A stretch of DNA of 46,093 bases from an uncultured Bacilli bacterium (GCA_944359725.1 CALVSY010000011.1:1-46093), one strand, 5' to 3'; positions 1-9,061 are shown, numbered from the stretch's first letter. Numbers and translations: made by a program. The notes: generated from the sequence alone by a model not told the origin.

Positions 1-102
1 TTTTCCTTTATTTATGGGATTTTCTAATTAAAAAGATTTTTTTATTTTATACGGGAACTTTTCTTTAAACCTAACCGAAAGCGAGTTTTCACTTGAGGAA
101 AA

Positions 103-127
103 CAAAAAAAGAATTGTATTACAACTC
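103..127 (-). terminator. Intrinsic terminator after ymcA
   Basis: On the minus strand GAGTTGT/ACAATTC forms a 7-bp stem with a 3-nt loop, overlapping the ymcA stop codon, and is followed by seven T. It closes the operon that starts near 3847. Positions 1-102 beyond it hold no gene that I can support. Confidence 0.75.
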
Positions 128-442
128 CAGAATGTCCTTGAAGCATTTTTCAAAAACTTCTTTTATCATAAACAATTCTTCTTCTAATTCTTCTTTAATT
201 ATTAAATAGCTTTGATATAAAGGATAATGGTTTAATTTATCATATAAATCTTTTATTTTATCGTCCACTGATTTATCTTTATTATTAGCACTTATCTTCT
301 GATATCTTTTTATATCATTTATTATGCTCATTATCTCATTATTATTTTCTAGTTTTTCTTTTACTTTAACATAATTTTTATATAATTTGCTATCTTCTAA
401 TTCATCAAATAACTCATCTATTTTACTTTCAATGTTATTCAT
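119..442 (-). CDS. ymcA: YmcA/YlbF family protein (RicA-like)
   Basis: A 107-residue, highly charged, all-helical protein of the YlbF/YmcA (Com_YlbF) type. The recognisable part is the helical hairpin with the NNEIMSIINDIKRYQK stretch near residues 33-48. In Bacillus, RicA (YmcA) works with YlbF and YaaT as an RNase Y specificity complex affecting mRNA maturation, biofilm and competence; that is family knowledge, not visible here. It overlaps the miaB stop codon by 8 bp, the same miaB-ymcA order as in Bacillus subtilis, which is strong contextual support. ATG follows GGAGAAATAG. It is shorter than B. subtilis YmcA (about 143 aa) and lacks that protein's cysteine-containing C-terminal tail; it has only one Cys, near residue 99. 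Metal-cluster binding as in the RicAFT complex is therefore doubtful. Confidence 0.75.
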   Translation of the reverse strand: MNNIESKIDELFDELEDSKLYKNYVKVKEKLENNNEIMSIINDIKRYQKISANNKDKSVDDKIKDLYDKLNHYPLYQSYLIIKEELEEELFMIKEVFEKCFKDILEL

Positions 443-1859
443 CTATTTCTCCATCTAAACTCCAAGTCTTAGCTTCTAATATTTTAACATTTACTATTTT
501 ACCCAAGTATTTCTTATCAGCTTTAACATTTACTAATTTCATTGTATCAGTATAGCCTGCTAGCATGTTTTTATCTTTTTCACTTACGCTTTCTAATAAC
601 ACTGGAAGTATTTTTCCAACTAATTTATCATTGGCTATTTTTGCGTATTTATTTACTTCATCATTAAGTTTATGAAGACGCACTTCTTTTTCTTCTTTAC
701 TTATATTATCCTCCATTAAAGCTGCTGGTGTTCCTTTTCTTTTAGAATATATAAAAGTAAATGCTGAATCAAATTTACATGTTTTTACCAAATCAAGTGT
801 TTCTTCAAAATCTTCTTTTGTTTCTCCTGGAAATCCTACAATTATATCAGTTGTAATAGAGCATCCTTTTATTTTATTTCTTATCTTGTTATATAATTCT
901 AAATAAGACTCTTTAGTATAACGTCTTCCCATTAATTTTAGTATTCTAGATGAACCTGATTGGACTGGAAGATGAATATAATTACAGATATTATCATATT
1001 TTGCAATTACATCAATCATGTTATCAGTAAAATCCCATGGATGAGATGTTACAAATCTTACTCTTTCTATACCTGTTTTTGCAACATCACGAAGTAAGTC
1101 TTCCATTTTATAATCTCTATTTCTAAAATCTTTTCCGTATGCATTAACGTTTTGACCAAGTAAAGTAACTTCCTTATATCCTTTTTTTATTAAGTCTTTT
1201 ACCTCATCTATTATGTCTTCTGGCATTCTACTTCTTTGCTTTCCTCTTGTATAAGGAACGATACAGTAAGTGCAGAATTTATCACATCCATACATTATGT
1301 TAACCCAAGCCTTGTATTTAGAATCTCTTTTTGAAGGAAGACCTTCTATTACGTTCCCCTCATTTGATAAAACCTCAACTTCTAATTTGTTTTCTTCTAT
1401 ATGTTTTTTTAGTATGTTAGGTAAATCATATATGTTATGTGTTCCAAACACAAAGTCCATCCATTTATATTTATTTATTATTTCATCTACAACAGACTCT
1501 TCCTGGCTCATACAACCTGCAAGCCCCACTAATAAGTCCTTTTTAGTTTGCTTTAAATGTTTTATTCTGCCTAACATTCCAAAGGTTTTGTTATGAGCAT
1601 TTTCCCTTATGGCACAAGTATTTAATATGATTATATCGGCATCTAAATAATCATCCGTCCTAGTATATTTCATATCCTCTAGAATTGCCTTGATTACCTC
1701 ACTATCATGTTCATTCATCTGACAACCATAAGTTTTTATATAATACTTTTTATTTAATCCGATATTTTCTACTTCTTTTGGAATAACGTATTTATCCCTT
1801 ATTATTTTAATATCCTCTTTATTTCTTTTTTTAGCTTCCTTAAAATTTGGTTTTAACAT
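435..1859 (-). CDS. miaB: tRNA-2-methylthio-N6-dimethylallyladenosine synthase MiaB
   Basis: Radical-SAM methylthiotransferase that converts i6A37 to ms2i6A37 in tRNAs reading UNN codons. Domains in order: N-terminal UPF0004 domain with the three cluster cysteines (TYGCQMNEHDSE, NTCAIREN, GLAGCMSQEE), a radical SAM core with the CxxxCxxC motif (CDKFCTYC) followed by IVPYTRGKQRSR, and a C-terminal TRAM domain. The reading frame is open further upstream, but the ATG at 1859 follows AAAGGTGAT at good spacing and gives MLKPNFKEAKK, 474 residues, so it is preferred. It lies 55 bp downstream of the repeat protein at 1915-2910 and overlaps ymcA. All catalytic motifs are present, so it should be active. 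Confidence 0.96.
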   Translation of the reverse strand: MLKPNFKEAKKRNKEDIKIIRDKYVIPKEVENIGLNKKYYIKTYGCQMNEHDSEVIKAILEDMKYTRTDDYLDADIIILNTCAIRENAHNKTFGMLGRIKHLKQTKKDLLVGLAGCMSQEESVVDEIINKYKWMDFVFGTHNIYDLPNILKKHIEENKLEVEVLSNEGNVIEGLPSKRDSKYKAWVNIMYGCDKFCTYCIVPYTRGKQRSRMPEDIIDEVKDLIKKGYKEVTLLGQNVNAYGKDFRNRDYKMEDLLRDVAKTGIERVRFVTSHPWDFTDNMIDVIAKYDNICNYIHLPVQSGSSRILKLMGRRYTKESYLELYNKIRNKIKGCSITTDIIVGFPGETKEDFEETLDLVKTCKFDSAFTFIYSKRKGTPAALMEDNISKEEKEVRLHKLNDEVNKYAKIANDKLVGKILPVLLESVSEKDKNMLAGYTDTMKLVNVKADKKYLGKIVNVKILEAKTWSLDGEIDE

Positions 1860-1914
1860 AATATCACCTTTTTCCACATACTCGATTATATCATAATTAA
1901 TTACAAAAAACACC

Positions 1915-2910
1915 CTATTTTAAATTGGGCTTTTTTGTTTTTTCTTGTGTTTCATCATCAACATAATTATTATGTAACATATTAGCTTCACATCTTAAAC
2001 CATTTTGAATAAATACTAAAAACGTTGTTTTTCTATTTTTCCTATAATATTCTTCTAATAACTCATCATATTTTTTTGAAAGATGATCAACCATTATTTT
2101 TTTATCAACACTTCCAGCATACTTAACAGCATATTTTTCAACTAAATAAACGTAATCTTTTTTATTTTTTTCTTTTTCATCTTCATCTACGTATACTTTT
2201 TCATAAAAGCTTTTAGATTCTTCAACATAAGTAGAAAGTCTATTATTAAGATATTTATTAATATTAAAATCATCTTTATTTTTCAACTTTTTAATAACGA
2301 CTTTTACATAATCTTTATATTTTTCACTAATTTTATGCATTAATTCATCTGGTGAAATAACTACCCTATCATTATATTTTTTAAATACCAAGTCTTTGAT
2401 ATATGAATAATAATTGTATATTTTTTCATAATCATAATTATTTTTCATTTCCATGAATTTATCGTTTTTCAATTTCTTTAATTCTTTTTTTATTTTAGAT
2501 TCTAAAATGGTTATATACTTAACGTCTTTATTTAATAAATCATCAATTACTTTTTTATAATCATCTTCATAAGCCATTAAATATGGTTTAAGTAAATATA
2601 AATACTTATTATAAAAATAATTTTTTATTTCATCGTTTACCCCAACATAATGTACATAACACAAAATTAACTTTTCATCCTGATCAAAGATTCTTTCAAA
2701 ATTAATAATGCGTCTATAAAAGTAACTATGGATTGATATTGTTTTTTTTATTTTCAAATAATTATCATAAAAGCGTTTTATAATAACTTTTGAAAGTTCT
2801 TCTAACTTGCTTTCACTTAAAACTAGATTCTTATTTTTATTTTTCATTTTAAAATAAAGTATTTTTACATAATCATCAAGTAATTTATTATCCATTTTAT
2901 TATTTTTCAT
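1915..2910 (-). CDS. Repeat-containing helical protein, paralogue of 2900-3847
   Basis: No family recognised. It is Lys-, Tyr- and Asn-rich, without signal peptide or membrane segment, so probably cytoplasmic and largely helical. Counting from the chosen start, three copies of a roughly 60-70 residue unit can be aligned by eye (about 11-76, 165-232 and 252-310). Each has a Tyr-rich first helix, a middle helix such as EELSKVIIKRFYDNYLK or ELMHKISEKYKDYVK, then a helix ending in SYFYRRI, KYLNNRL or VFIQNGL. The last helix recalls the region-2 helix of sigma factors (pattern F-x-x-Y-x-x-R-x-I), only as an analogy. The start at 2910 follows AAGAGGT with 6-nt spacing; the longer frame lacks a ribosome site. 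It overlaps the upstream paralogue by 11 bp, so they are translationally coupled. Confidence 0.7.
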   Translation of the reverse strand: MKNNKMDNKLLDDYVKILYFKMKNKNKNLVLSESKLEELSKVIIKRFYDNYLKIKKTISIHSYFYRRIINFERIFDQDEKLILCYVHYVGVNDEIKNYFYNKYLYLLKPYLMAYEDDYKKVIDDLLNKDVKYITILESKIKKELKKLKNDKFMEMKNNYDYEKIYNYYSYIKDLVFKKYNDRVVISPDELMHKISEKYKDYVKVVIKKLKNKDDFNINKYLNNRLSTYVEESKSFYEKVYVDEDEKEKNKKDYVYLVEKYAVKYAGSVDKKIMVDHLSKKYDELLEEYYRKNRKTTFLVFIQNGLRCEANMLHNNYVDDETQEKTKKPNLK

Positions 2911-3847
2911 AAGAATACCTCTTTTGTATATCATTATAATTATTTATCATATTTATAAAATACCCTTTATTATCTTTATAATTACCATTTTCTATATATT
3001 CTTCTAACATTAAATCCATGTATTCTTCTAAATTAGCTTTTTGCGTTGGTGTTAAATTATTATTTTCATATAATACATCTAAAACATCTAAATAATCATT
3101 AACTATTAAAATTATGTTTGCAAAGTATTTTTCTTTAATAGTCTTGTTTTGATAATTTTCAAATCTTTGTAGTAAAAAAGTTGCTAAATAAGTAGAAGCT
3201 AACTTTTTACTTTCTCCATTTAAATATGAATCTACAGTTTTTTCAAAAATAGAATTCAAATTTAAATTAACTTTTTCTTCGCTATCATAAAATTTATACT
3301 TTCTTTTATACTTATCTATATAAAATGAATAATTTTCTAAAAGTATGTTTTTAGCATTAGGATTATTTTTAATCGAATCAAGTTTAATATTTAACTTTTT
3401 ATTTTTAGTTTGCTTGTAACATTTTGATGCTTCGTTTTTTATTTTATTTTCGATTTTGATATGACTTAGGTTTGGAAGTGATAATACTTTGTTAATGATG
3501 TTTTCATACAAATTATAATCATTAATGTATTCTTTATTAAAATTATCATATTTTCTTAATAAATATAATAATATTTTATCTGTTTTTTTAATATGAGTTA
3601 CATGATAGGAAATTAATCTATCTTGATCATTAATCGTAAACATAAGATTTTGAACATGTGAAGCAACATATGCATAAATAGTACTTTTTCTAGGAGCCTC
3701 ATAATACTTTGTTTGATAGTTTAAAAATAAATTAAATGCTAAGTTTTTTAGCTCTTCATCAGTAAATAAATCATCCGTATTAGCTCTTTTTAGTATATTA
3801 AAAATCTTATTTAAATAATATCCTTTTTTATCCTCTATAAATTTCAT
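2900..3847 (-). CDS. Repeat-containing helical protein, paralogue of 1915-2910
   Basis: A 315-residue protein of unknown function sharing layout with its downstream neighbour. It has a first repeat unit near residues 1-65 (ending TIYAYVASHVQNLM), a linker that aligns with the neighbour (LLYLLRKYDNFNKEY here, LYLLKPYLMAYEDDY there), and another unit near 170-240 (ending TYLATFLLQRFENY). No Cys/His metal site, signal peptide or membrane helix is visible. The ATG at 3847 is chosen because GGTGAT lies just upstream. It is first in a four-gene operon leading to miaB and ymcA, behind a clear promoter, which hints at a link with RNA metabolism by association only. Confidence 0.7.
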   Translation of the reverse strand: MKFIEDKKGYYLNKIFNILKRANTDDLFTDEELKNLAFNLFLNYQTKYYEAPRKSTIYAYVASHVQNLMFTINDQDRLISYHVTHIKKTDKILLYLLRKYDNFNKEYINDYNLYENIINKVLSLPNLSHIKIENKIKNEASKCYKQTKNKKLNIKLDSIKNNPNAKNILLENYSFYIDKYKRKYKFYDSEEKVNLNLNSIFEKTVDSYLNGESKKLASTYLATFLLQRFENYQNKTIKEKYFANIILIVNDYLDVLDVLYENNNLTPTQKANLEEYMDLMLEEYIENGNYKDNKGYFINMINNYNDIQKRYSYEK

Positions 3848-3875
3848 AATAATCACCAACCCAATTAATTTCTAT

Positions 3876-3903
3876 ATTATATATATTTTTAAAAATTAGT
3901 CAA
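3876..3903 (-). promoter_or_regulatory. Promoter of the repeat protein-miaB-ymcA operon
   Basis: Minus strand TTGACT (3903-3898), 16-nt spacer, TATAAT (3881-3876), about 30 bp before the first start codon and directly after the murD terminator. Sigma-A type by match. Confidence 0.7.
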
Positions 3904-3906
3904 ACT

Positions 3907-3934
3907 AAAAAAGAGGCTTTACATAAGCTCTTTT
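3907..3934 (-). terminator. Intrinsic terminator after murD
   Basis: Minus strand AAAAGAG-CTT pairs with AAG-C-CTCTTTT (one bulge) and continues into a T run. It overlaps the murD stop codon. Confidence 0.7.
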
Positions 3935-5262
3935 ACGTAATCTTTAAATTCCTGACCTCTTATTTCACATTCTTTATACTGATCCCAAGATGCTGATGCT
4001 GGTGATAATAATACAACGTCGCCTTCTTTTGCAATCTTTTTAATCTCTTTAAATCCATCTTTTAGAAATTCATGAGTATATACCGGAATGTTTATGCTCT
4101 TAGCGTAATCTTCTACTCTTTTTCTACACTGTCCAATTGCAATAACCGCTTTAACGTTTTTCATGTATGATGTTAACTCATTAAAGTCCTGACCACGCTC
4201 TAAGCCTCCTAATATTATTATCGTTGGCTTATTAAATGATGATAACGCGATTTGAGTACATTTAATATTAGTTGCTTCTGTATCATTATAATACTTAACA
4301 CCGCTTACTTCACCACAAAATTCTAATCTATGCTCTACACCCTTAAAGTTATAAACAACTTTTCTTATAACATCATCACTAATGTTAAATTGTTTTGCCA
4401 CTAGTATAGATGCCATTACGTTTTCAGCGTTATGCTTTCCTACTATTATCATATCATCAGTGTTAATTACTTCTTTATCCTTATAATATATAATGTTATC
4501 TTTTAAATAACAATCGGCCTCTTTCATGCTAGAAAAATATAGTTTTTTAGATTTGATATCTTTAGTTTGTGCAAGTACCTCATTGTTTTCTAAATTAAGA
4601 ATTGCAACATCTTCATTCGTTTGATTTTTAAATATTCTAGTTTTAACATCTTTATATTTTTGATAATCATTATCGAAAAAATCAACGTGAGCTTCTGATA
4701 AATTAGTCATAACCGCAATATTTGGTTTAAAGTCTTTTACGTTTTCAAGCTGCTGACATGATGTTTCCATAACGATTACATCACCCGCTTTTAACTTATC
4801 TAAAAAGCTGCATAAAGGATACCCTATGTTACCTGCTAAATGACATCTTATCCCTGCTTCTTTTATAATTTCATAAGTAAGCGTAGTTGTTGTTGTTTTT
4901 CCATTTGTTCCTGTTATTCCAATTAAAGTAACGTCTTTAGGTAATAATCTATACGCCATTTCAACTTCGTTAATTACCTCAACTCCAATTTCTTTAGCTT
5001 TTTCAACATACTTATGATGAATAGGTACACCAGGATTTTTAATTAAATAATCATATGAAGAATCAAGTAAATCATCAGGATGTGATCCAAAAAAGAACTT
5101 AACACCAAGTTTTTCTAACTCCTCTTTCTTTTTTTGATCTACTTTACTTTCTTCTTTTCCGTCATTAATTAAAACTTCATTTCCTCTTTTAATTAAATAT
5201 TTAGCAGATTCATAACCACTTCTTGCAAAACCAAGAATAAATATCTTTTTGTTTTCAAACAT
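3919..5262 (-). CDS. murD: UDP-N-acetylmuramoylalanine--D-glutamate ligase
   Basis: Cytoplasmic Mur ligase adding D-Glu to UDP-MurNAc-L-Ala with ATP. At 447 residues it has the usual length. A Rossmann-like N-terminal domain with IFILGFARSG (7-16) and the KNPGVP substrate motif (75-80) is followed by the ATPase loop GITGTNGKTTTT (115-126). Later come a Mur-ligase HNAENVMAS segment and C-terminal DFNEL and SPASASWDQY motifs. ATG is preceded by GAGGTG at 8 nt. The small Cys-His-Asp protein ends 16 bp upstream, so the two are probably co-transcribed. With ddl and the murF-like gene at 24-27 kb it shows a complete cell-wall lifestyle. Confidence 0.97.
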   Translation of the reverse strand: MFENKKIFILGFARSGYESAKYLIKRGNEVLINDGKEESKVDQKKKEELEKLGVKFFFGSHPDDLLDSSYDYLIKNPGVPIHHKYVEKAKEIGVEVINEVEMAYRLLPKDVTLIGITGTNGKTTTTTLTYEIIKEAGIRCHLAGNIGYPLCSFLDKLKAGDVIVMETSCQQLENVKDFKPNIAVMTNLSEAHVDFFDNDYQKYKDVKTRIFKNQTNEDVAILNLENNEVLAQTKDIKSKKLYFSSMKEADCYLKDNIIYYKDKEVINTDDMIIVGKHNAENVMASILVAKQFNISDDVIRKVVYNFKGVEHRLEFCGEVSGVKYYNDTEATNIKCTQIALSSFNKPTIIILGGLERGQDFNELTSYMKNVKAVIAIGQCRKRVEDYAKSINIPVYTHEFLKDGFKEIKKIAKEGDVVLLSPASASWDQYKECEIRGQEFKDYVKELM

Positions 5263-5278
5263 TTTAAAACACCTCTTT

Positions 5279-5698
5279 TTAAATTATACTATATTTATAC
5301 TTTTTATTTAAGGTTTTTGCATAATTTTTAGAATTATTTGATGTTTTTTTTAGTATTTCTTTATTTAAAAACGTTTGAAATTCTGATGAAAAAAAGCCAT
5401 AATACTTATAAATATACTCCATGTCAGAACCAGTGGCTAAATGAAAATTAAAATCGTCATCTCTAAGTCCCGTTGCGTCATATAAATTACCCTTTATTAA
5501 AGCGGCACAATGCATTTTATCATTACTCATCATTAATAAAGCATCAGGATAAAAGCTCTTTAATAAACAAAAAAATTCATAACAGTAACCATTAGTAAAA
5601 TTAAGATCAGCATACTTATACATACTTGACATCTTAAAAAAATCATAAACGTCTTCATATGTTTCATTTATCTTATTAATCAAATTAATTATATCCAT
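5279..5698 (-). CDS. Small protein with Cys-His-Asp triad-like motif (paralogue of 9846-10328)
   Basis: Family not recognised by name. The chosen start gives 139 residues; ATG at 5698 follows GGTGAT with 6-7 nt spacing, while the longer frame has none. Three conserved spots are visible: NGYCYEF (Cys39), MHCAALIKG (His63) and LYDATG (Asp74). The order Cys, then His on a beta strand, then D in a YDxxG turn is that of papain/transglutaminase-fold enzymes, and the same three spots recur in the gene at 9846-10328 with identical His-to-Asp spacing (11). No signal peptide, so cytoplasmic. It lies 16 bp upstream of murD. An enzymatic role (thiol hydrolase, amidase or transferase) is inference. Confidence 0.65.
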   Translation of the reverse strand: MDIINLINKINETYEDVYDFFKMSSMYKYADLNFTNGYCYEFFCLLKSFYPDALLMMSNDKMHCAALIKGNLYDATGLRDDDFNFHLATGSDMEYIYKYYGFFSSEFQTFLNKEILKKTSNNSKNYAKTLNKKYKYSII

Positions 5699-5771
5699 AA
5701 AAAAATCACCATATAACATTATGATGATTTTTAAGTAAATATTTTGTCGAATAAAGGCTATTATTTAAATT

Positions 5772-7136
5772 TTATTTTTGTACATCATACATAAGACCTT
5801 TATAATATTTCCACGAAAGAACTCTAAAAGCCATCTTATCAATTAAAGACTCACTTACATTACCATCTTCTAAAACATCTTTAACTTCGTTTATAGCACT
5901 TTCATAATCAGTTACAATAAGTAAATCATTACCAGCTTTAATTGCTTTTATAACAGCATCACTATCAGTTATAGCTCCCATATCCAAATCATCAGTAATA
6001 ATTATTCCGGTAAATGAAAGCTCGTTTCTTAAGATGTTATGAGTGGTTATAGAAAGTGATGCAGGATTATCCTTATCAAATGCTGGAACCGTATTATGAG
6101 ATACTAATACCGCTTCTGCACCTGCTTTTATACCCGCTCTAAATGGTGGAATATCATCTTCCATGATGGCAGAATAAGTTCTGTTATCGGTTGTTGATGA
6201 CGTATGCGTATCAGCGTTGTTTCCATAACCTGGAAAATGCTTTAAAGTATATGATACGTTACTATCTTTAGATACTTCAATTACCGTTTTAGCATACTTT
6301 GATGTAACAGAGGTATCTTCCTTTATAGTTCTTTCATACATGTAGCTATCTGGATCAGTTGAAACATCAACAACTGGCGCTAGATTAACGTTTATGCCAA
6401 GCTCTTCTAATACCGATGACTTATAAATAGTATCTTCTTTTATAGCGTTAAATTCGCCTTCATCATATAGCTCTGATGGTGATTTAAAAGGTTCATCAAC
6501 TATGTTTTTATTACTACTTAATCTAGATACATCTCCGCCTTCTTCATCGGTTGCAATTAAAAGTGGTATATTTGCATTTTCCTGATATTCATTAATCATG
6601 TTAATTACTTCATCTTTTGTTTTATCCTTAAAATCCCTTTCAAATAATAAGTAGCCACCGAAATGATATTTTTGCAAATCAGATATTTGGTTTTCACTTG
6701 GTACTCTAACTAAGAAGATTTGCCCTATTTTCTCATCTAATGTCATTGTTTTAAGTTTATTATAAGCCATTTGGTAAAACTGTTTAAACATGCCATCATC
6801 ATTAAATGATAAAGGAATATTTCCAGTATCATCAAAAGATGACACGCTCTTTATAGATATCGTTTGTTTTTCTTTGTTTTTATCAAGCGCTCCAGTATAT
6901 TTAATATTAACGTTTTGGCCTAATTCAAATACGTTATCATCATTTAAAAACGTGTATATTATGTTATTTTTATCTAAAACCGTAACATAATCATTAGACA
7001 CTTCTAAAACGGTCGCTTTTAAGTTTTTTTCCTTTTTAGTAGTTTTGTTATTAACATCAGTTTTATTATTCACTAAGAAAATTGATAAAACCACTAAAAA
7101 GAGCGCTGATAAAATAGTAATTATCTTTCTTTTCAT
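5772..7136 (-). CDS. Membrane-anchored glycoside hydrolase family 3 (NagZ-like beta-N-acetylhexosaminidase)
   Basis: Exported muropeptide-trimming glycosidase. Residues 4-22 form an N-terminal signal/anchor helix with no lipobox Cys. Residues about 38-98 are a small all-beta domain (a frequent N-terminal add-on). The GH3 barrel starts near 130. Signature pieces are DEEGG (197-201), KHFPGYG (299-305) with a downstream His (311) that forms the NagZ-type His-Asp pair, and TDDLDM (381-386), expected to carry the Asp nucleophile. The family releases GlcNAc from peptidoglycan fragments; the canonical motif is KHFPGHG, so Tyr replaces the second His here. ATG follows AAAGGATAT. It appears to be its own transcription unit. 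Confidence 0.9.
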   Translation of the reverse strand: MKRKIITILSALFLVVLSIFLVNNKTDVNNKTTKKEKNLKATVLEVSNDYVTVLDKNNIIYTFLNDDNVFELGQNVNIKYTGALDKNKEKQTISIKSVSSFDDTGNIPLSFNDDGMFKQFYQMAYNKLKTMTLDEKIGQIFLVRVPSENQISDLQKYHFGGYLLFERDFKDKTKDEVINMINEYQENANIPLLIATDEEGGDVSRLSSNKNIVDEPFKSPSELYDEGEFNAIKEDTIYKSSVLEELGINVNLAPVVDVSTDPDSYMYERTIKEDTSVTSKYAKTVIEVSKDSNVSYTLKHFPGYGNNADTHTSSTTDNRTYSAIMEDDIPPFRAGIKAGAEAVLVSHNTVPAFDKDNPASLSITTHNILRNELSFTGIIITDDLDMGAITDSDAVIKAIKAGNDLLIVTDYESAINEVKDVLEDGNVSESLIDKMAFRVLSWKYYKGLMYDVQK

Positions 7137-7190
7137 AATTCATATCCTTTCTATTTATACTAAATGATATGAAAAAAACTTTATGTTATT

Positions 7191-7208
7191 AAAAAAATGT
7201 CACATTTT
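7191..7208 (-). terminator. Probable terminator after tdk
   Basis: Minus strand AAAATG-TGA-CATTTT (6 bp) runs into further T residues and overlaps the tdk stop codon. It is short and A/T-rich, so moderate confidence. Confidence 0.45.
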
Positions 7209-7796
7209 CTTACTTTGAAGAAAAACTTTATTTAAATAACACTTAGAACACAATGGCACGTACTTTACTGATTTGTTTTCTCCATCTATTACAAACTCAT
7301 CACCATCAAAAATAAACTTTCCATTTACTTTTCTTGCGTTAAATCTTGCTTTTACCCCACAAGAGCATATTGTTTCTAACTCTTTAAATTTATCCGCAAG
7401 CTCAAACAATCTTTTAGAACCTTCAAAAAACTCTGATTTAAAATTAGTTTTTAATCCAAAGCAAATTACAGAAATGTTTTTTGTCTTAGCAATAATCCAT
7501 AAATCTTCTACTTGGCTAGTAGTTAAAAACTGAGCCTCATCCACTAATATAGCATCTACATTCTTTAGCATACCAATATATTTATCACTTAAAAGACTTT
7601 CATTTTTATCAAGTTTTATTTGAATCTTTCTTTTAGGACCTATTCTAGATACTAAGTAATCTCCACCTTTAGTATCTATTACTGATTTAACTAATAATAC
7701 CTTTTTATTATTCTCTTCATAGTTATATGCCATTTGTAAAAGAGACATACTCTTACCAGAATTCATAGGACCATACCTATACTCTAAATTTGCCAC
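7200..7796 (-). CDS. tdk: Thymidine kinase
   Basis: Type II thymidine kinase, salvaging thymidine to dTMP in the cytosol. At 198 residues it has the usual length. The P-loop GPMNSGKS sits at 9-16, the Walker B-like DEAQFL near 95-100, and the lasso/zinc domain has two Cys pairs: CSCGVKARF near 142-150 and CSKC near 187-190. The start codon is GTG, preceded by GGAAGTGAT; no nearby ATG fits better. It is flanked by the unknown gene at 7828 (31 bp upstream) and probably shares its transcript. Confidence 0.95.
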   Translation of the reverse strand: MANLEYRYGPMNSGKSMSLLQMAYNYEENNKKVLLVKSVIDTKGGDYLVSRIGPKRKIQIKLDKNESLLSDKYIGMLKNVDAILVDEAQFLTTSQVEDLWIIAKTKNISVICFGLKTNFKSEFFEGSKRLFELADKFKELETICSCGVKARFNARKVNGKFIFDGDEFVIDGENKSVKYVPLCSKCYLNKVFLQSKKM

Positions 7797-7827
7797 TTTA
7801 TCACTTCCTATTTTAAGATAACATTTA

Positions 7828-8466
7828 TTAATTTTTTTGTAAATGTTTTAAAAAGGAATTTGACAGAGTATTTTCATCTATATCTTTAAATTTGCAAAAC
7901 CTTCTATAATCATCATATAAGCATTCATCTATTAAAATCATTTTTATACACGCTTTAACATCAGGTAAGTACTTACTTAACGGAACAACGCTATAACGAA
8001 GTTTATATTCCGCAAAAGCATCACTCGCTTTCTTTAATGAATCTTCTATTTTACTTGGATCACCTTTTGTTATGATATTTGGAATATTAATTTCATCTTC
8101 TTTAGATTCATAATTTAATAATTTTATTATCATTTCCTCATTATTTTTTAAGACTTCATTAATTATATCTACAACGTCTGGATAATCATATAAATCGTAT
8201 TCTTCTTCGTAAACGGTATACCAAGAAGGCCCATAAAAATCATTATTTTCTACTTCTTTTATTTTTTTCATATTATAATTTTTAATATATATACTTTTAT
8301 CTTTACAAATACTATTAATCATTCCATACCTATCATCAACTTTTGTTTTTTTATGTCTTATTATAGAGCAATTCTCTATTATTTCACTTTTTAATTTTTC
8401 TAATTTTTCTTTATCAATTTCAAATTTATATTTTTTTGCCACATCATTATCTTTTACTATTATCAT
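7828..8466 (-). CDS. Hypothetical protein, 212 aa
   Basis: No family recognised. A soluble, charged protein (pI near neutral by inspection) with a Tyr/Asp-rich middle (YEEEYDLYDYPDVVD) and a helical C-terminal half ending in DYRRFCKFKDIDEN. No signal peptide or membrane helix is visible. ATG follows GAAAGGAATTATAAA. It lies upstream of tdk in the same orientation and downstream of the phosphatase gene, with about 40 bp to each neighbour. Confidence 0.6.
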   Translation of the reverse strand: MIIVKDNDVAKKYKFEIDKEKLEKLKSEIIENCSIIRHKKTKVDDRYGMINSICKDKSIYIKNYNMKKIKEVENNDFYGPSWYTVYEEEYDLYDYPDVVDIINEVLKNNEEMIIKLLNYESKEDEINIPNIITKGDPSKIEDSLKKASDAFAEYKLRYSVVPLSKYLPDVKACIKMILIDECLYDDYRRFCKFKDIDENTLSNSFLKHLQKN

Positions 8467-8507
8467 TTTATAATTCCTTTCTTAATAAAACTAATTTTAT
8501 TATTGTA

Positions 8508-9047
8508 CTAATATATCCTTTCTATTTTCTTATTTTTTAAATCTAGTTTATGTACCGATGCATGTGTAACATCAAAACTATCCTTATACATATCTGGTTT
8601 TTTATTATTTAATAAATAATAAATCATGTTAATAACACCTCTATGAGTAACTAACAAATCATTATCCCATTTATCAATTATTAACAGTAATTTTTCAATC
8701 CTAAAATATAGATCCAAAAGCGATTCACCATTTGGATATCTATCATATACCATTATGTCACCTAAAAAATAGTCATCTTTTTTTAAAGCTCCATTATAAT
8801 CTCCCTTGTTTTGCTCTCTTAACAAATCTGTATAGATAACTTTCTTATTAGTTTTTTCACTAATTATTTCTGAGGTTTGTCTAGCTCTTTTAATATCACT
8901 TGATATGATTTTATTAAACGTTATGTTATTTTTAATAAAATCACCTGCATCAATAACTTGTTTTACTCCTTTTTCAGTTAAACAAACGTTACTCCACCCT
9001 CCTATTTTTGATTCATCATCCAAACCATGTCTTAGCAAATATATCAT
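8508..9047 (-). CDS. Histidine phosphatase family protein (phosphoglycerate-mutase fold)
   Basis: A 179-residue phosphohydrolase of the histidine phosphatase superfamily. The N-terminal MIYLLRHGLDDE contains the RHG catalytic motif with the phospho-acceptor His. SSDIKRARQTSEII supplies the second Arg, YNGA and the downstream acid follow, and VTHRGVI (about 135-141) carries the second catalytic His. Substrate cannot be told; relatives act on sugar phosphates, nucleotides or cofactors. The start is set by AAGGAG before ATG at 9047; the frame is open further upstream but only through the operator. An NrtR-type palindrome lies 15-31 bp before the start, so expression is probably NrtR-controlled, which suggests a role in NAD or related nucleotide metabolism (inference). 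Confidence 0.88.
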   Translation of the reverse strand: MIYLLRHGLDDESKIGGWSNVCLTEKGVKQVIDAGDFIKNNITFNKIISSDIKRARQTSEIISEKTNKKVIYTDLLREQNKGDYNGALKKDDYFLGDIMVYDRYPNGESLLDLYFRIEKLLLIIDKWDNDLLVTHRGVINMIYYLLNNKKPDMYKDSFDVTHASVHKLDLKNKKIERIY

Positions 9048-9061
9048 GTTATTTCTCCTTT

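Noticed and set aside
1..102. Small dyad GTTTTC/GAAAAC near 80-103 and GAAAGCGAG also present near 34105
   Set aside because: Short matches in A/T-rich DNA with no supporting gene, terminator T run or repeat boundary.
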